This document shows positions 1 to 7,271 of a stretch of DNA of 64,000 nucleotides, piece after piece. The position numbers and the translations under genes are program-made. The notes under the pieces were generated by a model that worked only from the letters and a program-made list of their open reading frames with translations, made no database searches and had not been told where the DNA came from. This DNA is from Pseudomonas tolaasii NCPPB 2192 (GTDB taxonomy: Bacteria; Pseudomonadota; Gammaproteobacteria; Pseudomonadales; Pseudomonadaceae): the NCBI RefSeq assembly GCF_002813445.1, contig NZ_PHHD01000001.1, positions 2,666,001-2,730,000 of the forward strand, written 5' to 3'. Numbering within the stretch: the stretch's first letter is position 1; the number at the start of each line of letters is the position of its first letter.

Positions 1-483
1 TTGATCACGGTGCTGTTCATGTCTTCGGTGATGCTGCCGTTGTTCCTGCCCGAAGGCATGAACTTCGACAAGCTGCTGCGGGCGCTGATCGGCGTGATCC
101 TGTTCCAGTCGGCCTACGTGGCCGAAGTGGTGCGCGGCGGTCTGCAGGCCATTCCCAAGGGGCAGTACGAAGCCGCCGCCGCGATGGGCCTGGGCTACTG
201 GCGCAGCATGGGCCTGGTGATTCTGCCGCAAGCCCTCAAGTTGGTGATCCCGGGCATCGTCAACACGTTTATTGCGCTGTTCAAGGACACGAGCCTGGTG
301 ATCATCATCGGCTTGTTCGACCTGCTCAACAGCGTCAAGCAAGCGGCTGCCGACCCGAAATGGCTGGGCATGGCCACCGAAGGCTACGTGTTCGCCGCCC
401 TGGTGTTCTGGATTTTCTGTTTTGGTATGTCGCGCTATTCCATGCATCTGGAACGCAAGCTCGACACAGGCCACAAGCGTTAG
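1..483 (+). CDS. aapM: Amino-acid ABC transporter permease, AapM/YhdY type (5' truncated by window)
   Basis: This is the C-terminal 160 residues of an inner-membrane permease of a polar amino-acid ABC importer; the 5' end lies outside the window, so the apparent start at base 1 is not a real start. The visible part holds hydrophobic segments and the EAA loop that docks on the ATPase (EAAAAMGLGYWRSM, about residues 57-70 of the fragment), followed by IVNTFIALFKDTSLV, typical of the HisMQ/GlnP permease family. Ten bases separate its stop from the ATPase gene aapP, so the two are in one operon. The general L-amino-acid (Aap) assignment rests on the partner ATPase and overall sequence; a glutamate/aspartate-specific permease is the main alternative. 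Confidence 0.85.
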   Translation: MITVLFMSSVMLPLFLPEGMNFDKLLRALIGVILFQSAYVAEVVRGGLQAIPKGQYEAAAAMGLGYWRSMGLVILPQALKLVIPGIVNTFIALFKDTSLVIIIGLFDLLNSVKQAAADPKWLGMATEGYVFAALVFWIFCFGMSRYSMHLERKLDTGHKR

Positions 484-493
484 GAGTTCTTTT

Positions 494-1258
494 ATGAGCG
501 AAGCAATCAAAAAGCCTGTGGGCCCTGAAGGCATTATCCAGATGCAGGGCGTCAACAAGTGGTACGGCCAGTTCCACGTGTTGAAAGACATCAACCTCAA
601 CGTCAAACAGGGCGAGCGTATCGTGCTGTGCGGCCCGTCGGGTTCTGGCAAGTCCACCACCATTCGTTGCCTCAACCGCCTGGAAGAGCACCAGCAGGGC
701 CGCATTGTGGTCGATGGTGTGGAGCTGACCAACGACCTCAAGCAGATCGAAGCGATCCGCCGTGAAGTCGGCATGGTATTCCAGCACTTCAACCTGTTCC
801 CGCACCTGACCATCCTGCAGAACTGCACGCTGGCGCCGATGTGGGTGCGCAAGATGCCCAAGCGCAAGGCCGAGGAAATTGCCATGCATTACCTGGAGCG
901 CGTGCGCATTCCGGAGCAGGCCCACAAGTTTCCGGGGCAGCTGTCCGGCGGCCAGCAACAGCGTGTGGCGATTGCCCGCGCACTGTGCATGAAGCCGAAA
1001 ATCATGCTGTTCGACGAGCCGACGTCGGCACTCGACCCGGAGATGGTGAAAGAGGTTCTGGACACCATGATCGGCCTGGCCGAAGACGGCATGACCATGC
1101 TCTGCGTGACCCACGAAATGGGCTTCGCCCGCACCGTGGCCAACCGCGTGATCTTCATGGACAAGGGCGAGATCGTGGAACAGGCGGCGCCGAATGACTT
1201 CTTCGACAACCCGCAGAATGACCGGACCAAGTTGTTCTTGAGCCAGATTTTGCATTGA
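494..1258 (+). CDS. aapP: General L-amino-acid ABC transporter ATP-binding protein AapP
   Basis: This 254-residue cytoplasmic ATPase energises the Aap-type importer with the permease upstream. Walker A (GPSGSGKST) is at residues 47-55, the ABC signature LSGGQQQR at about 150-157, and Walker B (IMLFDE) at about 170-175 with the catalytic glutamate at 175; the H-loop histidine follows in CVTHEMGF. The length is normal for the family. I chose the ATG at 494 because TAGGAG precedes it by a normal distance, although the frame stays open further upstream inside the permease gene. A strong intrinsic terminator follows within 15 bases, so this is the last gene of the operon. Substrate range cannot be read from the ATPase alone. 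Confidence 0.92.
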   Translation: MSEAIKKPVGPEGIIQMQGVNKWYGQFHVLKDINLNVKQGERIVLCGPSGSGKSTTIRCLNRLEEHQQGRIVVDGVELTNDLKQIEAIRREVGMVFQHFNLFPHLTILQNCTLAPMWVRKMPKRKAEEIAMHYLERVRIPEQAHKFPGQLSGGQQQRVAIARALCMKPKIMLFDEPTSALDPEMVKEVLDTMIGLAEDGMTMLCVTHEMGFARTVANRVIFMDKGEIVEQAAPNDFFDNPQNDRTKLFLSQILH

Positions 1259-1271
1259 TCGATAGGTGAAT

Positions 1272-1304
1272 AAATAAACCCGGCTTAGTGCCGGGTTTAT
1301 TTTT
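1272..1304 (+). terminator. Intrinsic terminator after aapP
   Basis: A perfect hairpin with arms AAACCCGGC (1276-1284) and GCCGGGTTT (1290-1298) and a TTAGT loop is extended by A/T pairs and followed by a T run. It lies 14 bases after the aapP stop. The A-rich left flank means it could also stop minus-strand transcription from the mqsRA pair. Confidence 0.9.
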
Positions 1305-1315
1305 GCCTGTTGTTT

Positions 1316-1804
1316 TCAGGAGGCTTGCGCTGCGAGCTGTTGCGCGTCTTTTGCGATGAGCAGGCGGTTCAGGTCATCACCGACAGCAAGGGCTTCTACC
1401 TCGGCCAGCAGGTGCGGATGTTTATCCAGCAGGCGCATCAATGTGAGCAACGGTTCCGGCGGAAAAATCTCCGCCCGTTCATAGCGAGAGAATGCATTGT
1501 GCCCGCGGACGGTGAAGAGCCTCACTGCGTCTTTTTGTGTGAGGTGCAGTTTGCGGCGGATTCGCTTCATTTCGGCGGCGATTATTTTACGCGCGTCGAT
1601 CAACAGCAGGTCGGACGCTTCTCCATAACGCTCTGCACTGTCGTCGTCGTGATCGAATTCAACTTCATGACAGACCTTGCATTCCCAGCCCGCAATTTCA
1701 GGGATATCTCGAACCATTCCCCGCGTGTTGATCGTGAAGGTGCGACCTTCGAAATGCTGCATTGCGTCATGGGCTCCGCAGCTCATGCATTGCTGGGTTC
1801 TCAT
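1316..1804 (-). CDS. mqsA: Type II antitoxin of the MqsA/YgiT family
   Basis: This 162-residue protein is the antitoxin partner of the MqsR-like toxin encoded just upstream. The N-terminal domain carries two CxxC pairs (C6/C9 and C42/C45) that bind structural zinc in the family. The C-terminal half (about 75-135) is an Xre-type helix-turn-helix with LTQKDAVRLF and RGHNAFSRYERAE, the region that binds the operator palindrome. It is somewhat longer than E. coli MqsA. Its ATG overlaps the toxin stop by four bases, so translation is probably coupled. In the family the antitoxin neutralises MqsR and represses the operon, and it has been linked to stress-gene repression. The assignment is firm; activity of this particular pair is inferred. 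Confidence 0.93.
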   Translation of the reverse strand: MRTQQCMSCGAHDAMQHFEGRTFTINTRGMVRDIPEIAGWECKVCHEVEFDHDDDSAERYGEASDLLLIDARKIIAAEMKRIRRKLHLTQKDAVRLFTVRGHNAFSRYERAEIFPPEPLLTLMRLLDKHPHLLAEVEALAVGDDLNRLLIAKDAQQLAAQAS

Positions 1805-2112
1805 AGGGTTTTCTCCTTAAAAGAGATTACGGGAGGACCACCGCCTGGGCGGTAAGTGACCTTGATGTAAATCTCCGTGCCGTAAATCTTGATCAGGTAG
1901 ACGTCCTGCCATACCCGATGGTCTGCATAGGTCGTCATCGATTTGCACAACATTCGGTGCTCAAGGGCGCAGACCACATGATGCATTTGGTCCAGGCTCA
2001 ATTCGAGCTGTCGAGCTCCCTCTCGGGCAGTTGCCGTGAACGCCCTGAAGCCCAACTTAATGACTTCAGCCTTCACCAACGCCAAATCGTAGTGAGGTGT
2101 GTACTTTTCCAT
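1801..2112 (-). CDS. mqsR: MqsR-family mRNA interferase toxin
   Basis: This 103-residue protein is a RelE-fold endoribonuclease. The E. coli MqsR family cleaves mRNA mainly at GCU sites. The diagnostic block KSMTTYADH..WQDVY is present and the residues matching the E. coli active site are all kept: K57, Q69, Y82 and K99. The C-terminus ends with the family's ISFKEK. The toxin gene comes first, as in E. coli mqsRA and unlike most type II systems. A short proline/glycine-rich insertion (RPGGGPP, about 88-94) lies before the last strand. The toxin therefore looks intact. Expression is expected from the palindrome-controlled promoter at 2130-2158. Confidence 0.93.
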   Translation of the reverse strand: MEKYTPHYDLALVKAEVIKLGFRAFTATAREGARQLELSLDQMHHVVCALEHRMLCKSMTTYADHRVWQDVYLIKIYGTEIYIKVTYRPGGGPPVISFKEKTL

Positions 2113-2129
2113 AAGACACCTGAGCCCAA

Positions 2130-2158
2130 TAATTACCCTTAGAGGGTAATTTTACCAA
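2130..2158 (-). promoter_or_regulatory. mqsRA operator palindrome within a candidate promoter
   Basis: Perfect nine-base inverted arms, AATTACCCT (2131-2139) and AGGGTAATT (2143-2151), flank a TAG spacer 19 bases upstream of the toxin start. The architecture matches the AACCT-N-AGGTT type sites bound by MqsA in E. coli. On the minus strand a candidate -35 (TTGGTA, 2158-2153) and -10 (TAATTA, 2135-2130) are 17 bases apart, so the palindrome fills the spacer and a bound antitoxin would block RNA polymerase. The -10 match is weak; the palindrome itself is certain. Confidence 0.75.
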
Positions 2159-2271
2159 TCGAAAATACTGCTCCTTTTCCTGCCTAAGAACCGTAGTGCG
2201 TTGCCTTTGTAGGTAACTCCGAATAGGCTGTAGGAAAATTCATCCCATGATTGGACGAAAGCGTAAAATCC

Positions 2272-2931
2272 ATGACAGCTATCGCCCCCTTGATCAAACG
2301 CTCCCTGGTCGACCAAGCCCTGGAGCAATTGCGCCTGCGCATCAGCCAGGGCGCGTGGGCCATTGGCGAACGCCTGCCCACTGAGCCCGAGCTGTCTGCC
2401 GAGTTGGGCATCAGCCGCAATACCGTGCGTGAAGCCATGCGTGTCTTGGCGTTCTCCGGCTTGATCGAGATCCGCCAGGGCGACGGCAGTTACCTGCGCT
2501 CGATGACCGACCCGCTGGGCACGATGCGCGCGTTGTCCCACTGCACGCTGGAGCAGGCCCAGGAGACGCGGCAGATTCTGGAAGTGGAGGCGATCAGCCT
2601 CGCGGCATTGCGTCGGACCGAGGAAGACCTCAACGGTTTGCGCGAAGCGCTTGAAGCCAGCGGCGAGCTGTATCACGGTGACCTCGAGGCCTACATCAGC
2701 GCCGATCTGGTCTTCCACAAACGTTTGGTGGACGCTGCGCATAACCCGGCGCTGAGCGAGCTGTACCAATATTTCTCCGCCATCGTCGGCGCCCAGTTGC
2801 GTCAGACCTTGAACATCACTCCGCGCCGCCAGGCAGTGTTCGACCTGCATATCGCTTTGCTCGAAGCCGTCGAAAACCAAGACCCGGAACGCGCCAAATC
2901 CCTCTGCCGGCAGTTGATCAATGAACCCTGA
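2272..2931 (+). CDS. GntR family regulator, FadR/FCD subfamily
   Basis: This 219-residue protein is a DNA-binding repressor of the FCD branch of GntR regulators. The winged helix is at about residues 8-75 (LRISQGAWAIGERLPTEPEL, then GISRNTVREAMRVL, the recognition helix). The all-helical FCD ligand domain covers about 80-210 and includes the histidine/aspartate set (HKRLVDAAHNP) that usually binds a metal and a carboxylate ligand. I preferred the ATG at 2272 over an upstream TTG at 2251. It overlaps the MFS transporter gene downstream by 11 bases, so it very likely controls that transporter. The effector is unknown. Confidence 0.88.
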   Translation: MTAIAPLIKRSLVDQALEQLRLRISQGAWAIGERLPTEPELSAELGISRNTVREAMRVLAFSGLIEIRQGDGSYLRSMTDPLGTMRALSHCTLEQAQETRQILEVEAISLAALRRTEEDLNGLREALEASGELYHGDLEAYISADLVFHKRLVDAAHNPALSELYQYFSAIVGAQLRQTLNITPRRQAVFDLHIALLEAVENQDPERAKSLCRQLINEP

Positions 2932-4174
2932 AACCAGACTCGAAGAACTGTTGATCGACGCCGAAGCCGACGACGAGGTGGTGCAACACACCCCACCCGC
3001 GATGAGCCGCCCCTGGTTGCTGATCCTGGGGCTGGTCCTGGTGGCGATGAACCTGCGCCCGGCGCTGTCGAGCCTGTCGCCGTTGCTCAATGACGTATCG
3101 GCCAGCCTGGGGCTGTCGGCAGCCAAGGCCGGTCTGCTGACCACCTTGCCGGTGATGTGCCTGGGTTTGTTCGCGCCACTGGCGCCGATCCTGGCCCGGC
3201 GTTTTGGTGCCGAGCGAGTGGTGCTGGGGATTTTGCTGACGCTGGCCGGCGGCATCATCCTGCGCAGCTCGTTCGGCGAGGCGGGGCTGTTCGTTGGCAG
3301 CCTGATTGCCGGCGCCAGTATCGGCATCATCGGCGTGCTGCTGCCGGGCATCGTCAAGCGCGACTTCGCCAAACAGGCCGGGACCATGACCGGTGTCTAC
3401 ACCATGGCGCTGTGCCTGGGCGCGGCGCTGGCAGCGGGGGCCACGGTGCCGTTGAGTCACGCGTTCGGTGACAGCTGGAACATCGGCCTGGGGTTCTGGA
3501 TCGTGCCCGCGGTGGTCGCGGCGTTGTTCTGGTTGCCACAGGTGGGGCAGAAACAGGGTGCCCATCAAGTGGCGTACAAGGTCAAAGGCCTGCTGCGCGA
3601 TCCGCTGGCCTGGCAAGTGACCTTGTACATGGGCCTGCAATCGTCCCTGGCCTACATCGTGTTCGGCTGGGTGCCGTCGATCCTGATCAGCCGTGGCCTG
3701 AGCGCCACCGAAGCAGGCTTGCTGCTGTCCGGTTCGATCATCGTGCAACTGCTCAGCGCCCTGACCGCGCCGTGGCTGGCGACCCGGGGCAAGGACCAGC
3801 GGCTGGCCATCGTCGTGGTCATGCTGCTCACCCTCGGTGGTCTGTTTGGTTGCCTGTTTGCGCCATTGGACGGGCTGTGGGGCTGGGCCATTCTGCTGGG
3901 TTTGGGCCAGGGCGGTACGTTCAGCCTGGCGCTGACCCTGATCGTGCTGCGCTCGCGGGATTCCCACGTGGCCGCCAACCTCTCAGGCATGGCGCAGGGC
4001 ATTGGTTATACGCTGGCGTCCATGGGCCCGTTGGCGGTGGGTGTGCTGCATGACTGGACCGGTGGCTGGGGTGCCACCGGTTGGGTGTTCGGCGTGATCG
4101 GGCTGGGCGCGATCATCGCCGGGTTGGGGGCTGGTCGTGCCCTGTATGTCGGGGTGACCAGCGAGAAGGTTTAG
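2921..4174 (+). CDS. CynX/NimT-type MFS transporter
   Basis: This 417-residue inner-membrane protein has about twelve hydrophobic segments starting at residue 31 after a hydrophilic N-terminus. The motif MNLRPALSSLSPLL and the later LLPGIVKRDF are characteristic of the CynX/NimT subfamily (cyanate, 2-nitroimidazole and related exporters). It starts inside the GntR gene, which suggests translational coupling and local control. Its stop overlaps the stop of the convergent DUF1120 gene (4171-4174), with no terminator visible between them, so convergent read-through is possible. The substrate cannot be assigned. Confidence 0.88.
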   Translation: MNPETRLEELLIDAEADDEVVQHTPPAMSRPWLLILGLVLVAMNLRPALSSLSPLLNDVSASLGLSAAKAGLLTTLPVMCLGLFAPLAPILARRFGAERVVLGILLTLAGGIILRSSFGEAGLFVGSLIAGASIGIIGVLLPGIVKRDFAKQAGTMTGVYTMALCLGAALAAGATVPLSHAFGDSWNIGLGFWIVPAVVAALFWLPQVGQKQGAHQVAYKVKGLLRDPLAWQVTLYMGLQSSLAYIVFGWVPSILISRGLSATEAGLLLSGSIIVQLLSALTAPWLATRGKDQRLAIVVVMLLTLGGLFGCLFAPLDGLWGWAILLGLGQGGTFSLALTLIVLRSRDSHVAANLSGMAQGIGYTLASMGPLAVGVLHDWTGGWGATGWVFGVIGLGAIIAGLGAGRALYVGVTSEKV

Positions 4175-4794
4175 AGGTAACGCACGGTCAGGGTGACCGA
4201 GCCGTCAATGGGCACTTCTTCAGTGAGGGTCAGGCCACGAGTGGGGGCGATCAGGGGGCTGACGGTCATCTGGGCCTCGAAGGCCTGTACCGGGATGGGC
4301 GCGTAGGTGGTGTTGTCGGCAACCGAGGTGATGCGGTCTGGGCCAATGGCAAAGTGACGTTCCCAGGTGTTGCCGCCATCAAGCGAGTCAATCCCCCGGC
4401 TGGCCTGGCCATCGGCAAAGATCTTCTCCAGAAACATGGACATCGACCCCAGCTTTTCACTGCCGTTGATCAGGCCCAGGCCAAAGTAGGAGGATTGATC
4501 CATGGCCTCCGAGCCCGCACGGTTATCCTTGGGCTCGATGGCCATCAGCGTCGGTGCATCGCAGGTGACGGCGACTTGCGTGACAAAGTCGCCCAGCCAA
4601 GTGAAGTCGTCTGGCTTGAGGTCTTTGGAGGCGATCTTACCCAGTTCAATGCTCCCGCCATTGCCCAGGCTTGGCGTGCAGGCGCTCGGGGTAATCAATC
4701 CACGCACGGTCAAATCTGTGCTGGAGGCGGCAAAAGCATGACCGGTGCTGGCCAGTATCAGGGTAGCGATCAGGGTGTTCAGGGACTTGCTCAC
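4171..4794 (-). CDS. DUF1120 secreted pilin-like protein, last gene of the chaperone-usher operon
   Basis: This 207-residue protein has a signal peptide ending near HAFA (about residue 22), then the DUF1120 pattern: LTVRGLITPSACTP, a second cysteine in VTCDAP, the DNRAGS block, FGLGLINGSEKLG, EEVPIDGS, and a C-terminus ending in aromatic-leucine (RYL). Two cysteines, beta-rich sequence and a penultimate tyrosine are also features of chaperone-usher pilins, so I infer a periplasmically chaperoned surface subunit. The start is GTG at 4794 with AAGGA eight bases upstream. It is the most distal gene of the operon. It is most like the paralogue at 11301-11921, with which it shares TLMAIEPKDNRAGS. 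Confidence 0.85.
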   Translation of the reverse strand: MSKSLNTLIATLILASTGHAFAASSTDLTVRGLITPSACTPSLGNGGSIELGKIASKDLKPDDFTWLGDFVTQVAVTCDAPTLMAIEPKDNRAGSEAMDQSSYFGLGLINGSEKLGSMSMFLEKIFADGQASRGIDSLDGGNTWERHFAIGPDRITSVADNTTYAPIPVQAFEAQMTVSPLIAPTRGLTLTEEVPIDGSVTLTVRYL

Positions 4795-4825
4795 AGGGGT
4801 GTTCCTTCTAAGGGATGATCGGGCG

Positions 4826-5446
4826 TTACAGGTACACGACGGTCATGGTCAGGGAGCCGTCCAGTGGGACTTCGCTGGTCAGGGTGAGGTCTCGGGCCGG
4901 GGCGATGGCACCTGATACTTGCAGGCCCGTAACCAGGCGTTGTACCGGCACCGGGGCCAGTGTGTTCATGTCGGCGACGCTGGTCAGGCCATCGTCCACC
5001 AGTGCACTTTCGCGCTCCCAGGTGACGCCACCGTCGAAAGAGGCAATGCCGCGCACATTGACGTCATCCGCCATGGGCCCCGACATCGTCACCGTGAAGT
5101 AGCCGAGTTTCTCAGTGTCGTTGATCAGGCCAAGACCGAAGTTGTAGAAGTCCTGGCTCGACTCCGAGCCCGCCCGGTTGTCTTTCACTGCGACGGCAAA
5201 CAACGTGCTGGCATCGCAGATCACGGTCATTTGCAGGTCTTGCCGGGTCAGATAGGTATGCTGGTCCGGGCGCAGGTCTTTGGCCGACAGCTTGCCGAAA
5301 TCCACCAGGCCGCCATTGCTCAGGGCTGGTGTGCAAGCGCTTGGGGTGATCGTGCCTTTGACGCTCAGGTCGACACTGGAGGCCGCGAGAGCCTGGCCGG
5401 TGCTCGTCAGCAGCGCGGCGACCAACAGGTTACGAGTGATGCTCAT
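4826..5446 (-). CDS. DUF1120 secreted pilin-like protein
   Basis: This 206-residue paralogue has a signal peptide ending at QALA (about residue 21) and the same order of blocks: LSVKGTITPSACTPAL, VICDAST, DNRAGSES, FGLGLINDTEKLG, SFDGGVTWE, EVPLDGS and a terminal VVYL. The ATG at 5446 has AAGGAG eight bases upstream. It lies between two other DUF1120 genes with 31- and 36-base gaps, consistent with one transcript. The family has no assigned enzymatic activity; a structural or adhesive role is inferred from its place in a chaperone-usher operon. Confidence 0.85.
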   Translation of the reverse strand: MSITRNLLVAALLTSTGQALAASSVDLSVKGTITPSACTPALSNGGLVDFGKLSAKDLRPDQHTYLTRQDLQMTVICDASTLFAVAVKDNRAGSESSQDFYNFGLGLINDTEKLGYFTVTMSGPMADDVNVRGIASFDGGVTWERESALVDDGLTSVADMNTLAPVPVQRLVTGLQVSGAIAPARDLTLTSEVPLDGSLTMTVVYL

Positions 5447-5482
5447 GGTATTGCTCCTTCAGGGTTGGGGAAAAAACGCGAA

Positions 5483-6118
5483 TTACAGGTACACAACTTC
5501 CAACGTGGCCGACCCGTCCATCGGCGTTTCCACGCTGAGGTCCAGGTTCTGCCGGGCGTTGATCGTGGCTTCCAGCTTCAGGGTGCTGGTCAGCGTCTGG
5601 ATGGCCGACGGGCCGGCGGTGCTGCCGACCACGTCGGTGAAACCGAGCAGGCTGCGCGAGCCGACATCGATGGGATTGAGGTTCGCCATGCGCCAGGCCA
5701 ATCCGCCGGTGGTGGATTCGGTGCCGTACACCACGGCCAGGTCATCGACTACGGTTTGCCTGGGGTCGAAGCTCACCGAGTACACGCCGATCTTGTTGCC
5801 GCTGGTGTCCAGGCCCAGGCCGTAGAAAATCTCGCTGTTGACGTGGGCCGTGCCGTCGCGGTTGTCGCGCATGCGCAGGGCGAAGCGGCCGGGCGCGTTG
5901 CAGTTGACGGTGAGGGTCAGGTACTTGTGGGGCAGGCGCGTGCCATTGGTGAGGTTGAGGTCATTGCGCGAGATCTTGCCGAAGTCGACCAGCCCACCGC
6001 CGGACAGCAGCGGCGTGCAGGCCATGGGCGTGATCAGGCCGGTGACGGCCAGGTCAACGGTGGAGGCGGCGTGCGCAGTGCCCGACAACAATGCCAAGGC
6101 AATCAGAAGGTGCTTCAT
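5483..6118 (-). CDS. DUF1120 secreted pilin-like protein
   Basis: This 211-residue protein has a short signal peptide ending near AHA (about residue 18), then LAVTGLITPMACTPLL, NCNAPGRFAL, MRDNRDGT, GLGLDTSGNKIG and a terminal EVVYL. It departs from its paralogues in the middle (DPRQTVVDDLAVVYGTES), where it instead resembles the C-terminal domain of the two-domain protein just upstream. An AGGAG sequence precedes the ATG and the gap to the upstream gene is ten bases. It may be the direct partner of that adhesin-like protein; this is inference from similarity and adjacency. Confidence 0.85.
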   Translation of the reverse strand: MKHLLIALALLSGTAHAASTVDLAVTGLITPMACTPLLSGGGLVDFGKISRNDLNLTNGTRLPHKYLTLTVNCNAPGRFALRMRDNRDGTAHVNSEIFYGLGLDTSGNKIGVYSVSFDPRQTVVDDLAVVYGTESTTGGLAWRMANLNPIDVGSRSLLGFTDVVGSTAGPSAIQTLTSTLKLEATINARQNLDLSVETPMDGSATLEVVYL

Positions 6119-6128
6119 GGGAAGGCTC

Positions 6129-7271
6129 CTAGAGGTAGTTGAGTTCGAGGGTGGCGGCGCCGTCGAGGCGCACTTCGCTGCCCAGGTCCAGCGTGCCCAG
6201 TGGTGCGATCACCGCTTCCAGGCTTGTGGTGGCGCTCATTTGCTGAATGGGCACGGGGCCGCTGGTGTTGCCGACGCTGGTGCTGAACCCCAGGAAACGG
6301 CTGGCGCCAATCGCCAACGGGTTGGCGCTCGCGCTGCTCCAGGGTGTGGTGCCGGTGGGGGAATCGGTTCGATAAAGCGCGGGAAAACTGTCGGCGGTGG
6401 TGCGCGCAGGGTCGAAGACCAACCGGTAGCGGCCGATTTTTTGTTGTTGGGCGTCGAGTCCCAGGCCGTAGGTGCTGTCGTCTCCCGGCCCGGTGGCCGA
6501 GCCTTGGCGGTTGTCCTGCAGGCGCAGGCTGAACGCGGTCGGAGCGTCGCAAGCCACGCTGACCACCAGTGGTCGTGCGGGCAGGGCCGTCTCTTTGTCG
6601 ACGTTCAGGTCCATCACCGATAACTTGCCGAACGCCACTGTGCCGCCGTTGGACAGGCTCGGCGTACAAGCCGCAGGGGCGAAGCGGGCTTGCAGGCGCA
6701 ACTCCCGCGAGCGTCCCGTGTGGATTGCATCGACCACGCCGCTGGTGTCCCAGGTGACGGTATCGCTGACGCGCAGGGCGTCTTGCCTGGCCCAGGCGCT
6801 GACCTCCAGTTGCAACGACAAGCTGCGCCCGCTGACCGGCACGCCGGCACGCATCGGCACGATGCCGTGTTCGGGGCGCCAGCGCAGGGTTGTTGCGCTG
6901 CTCACCGGCGGCTGGCCGCTGCCGGGCACCAGGCCCAACTCCACGGGCTGGCCGTCGAGCAAGGCGTCGCTGGCCCTCAGGCTGTAACTGCCACGGCTGC
7001 TGAATTGGAAGCGCTCGGTGCCGGCTGCCAGCCCGCGATAGAACAGGCTCAAGTCAGTGGGCGTGGGGCAGTTCAGCGTCAGGCTCAGGCGCCGTTCGCC
7101 CAACAGGTGCTCGGCCACGGCTACCGGCGATACCGCCCGGTTTACGAGGCCGAAATCCACGGCGGTTTCGCTCAGGTTCAACTGGCACTCATCCATGCCC
7201 CAGGCGTTTGCGCCCAGCAACAGGCTGGCGGACAACAAGGCAGGTTTCAGGCCCATGGTTAAGTTCCTCAT
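6129..7271 (-). CDS. Two-domain adhesin-like protein with C-terminal DUF1120 domain
   Basis: This 380-residue protein is nearly twice the size of the other subunits. A signal peptide covers about residues 1-25. An N-terminal beta-rich domain (26-185) carries its own cysteine pair (C29, C68; ECQLNLSETAVDFG and LTLNCPTPTDL). A DUF1120 domain follows (about 188-380; APAACTPSLSNGG, DNRQGS, EVRLDGAATLELNYL). A receptor-binding domain fused to a pilin domain is how tip adhesins of chaperone-usher pili are built, so this is the best tip-adhesin candidate. The ATG at 7271 overlaps the usher stop (ATGA), so translation is coupled. The frame stays open upstream to 7697 inside the usher gene; I rejected that extension. 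Confidence 0.82.
   Translation of the reverse strand: MRNLTMGLKPALLSASLLLGANAWGMDECQLNLSETAVDFGLVNRAVSPVAVAEHLLGERRLSLTLNCPTPTDLSLFYRGLAAGTERFQFSSRGSYSLRASDALLDGQPVELGLVPGSGQPPVSSATTLRWRPEHGIVPMRAGVPVSGRSLSLQLEVSAWARQDALRVSDTVTWDTSGVVDAIHTGRSRELRLQARFAPAACTPSLSNGGTVAFGKLSVMDLNVDKETALPARPLVVSVACDAPTAFSLRLQDNRQGSATGPGDDSTYGLGLDAQQQKIGRYRLVFDPARTTADSFPALYRTDSPTGTTPWSSASANPLAIGASRFLGFSTSVGNTSGPVPIQQMSATTSLEAVIAPLGTLDLGSEVRLDGAATLELNYL

Noticed and set aside
4919..6142. Open frame of 407 codons on the plus strand opposite two DUF1120 genes
   Set aside because: It spans two real genes and their gap, with no family match; a composition shadow.
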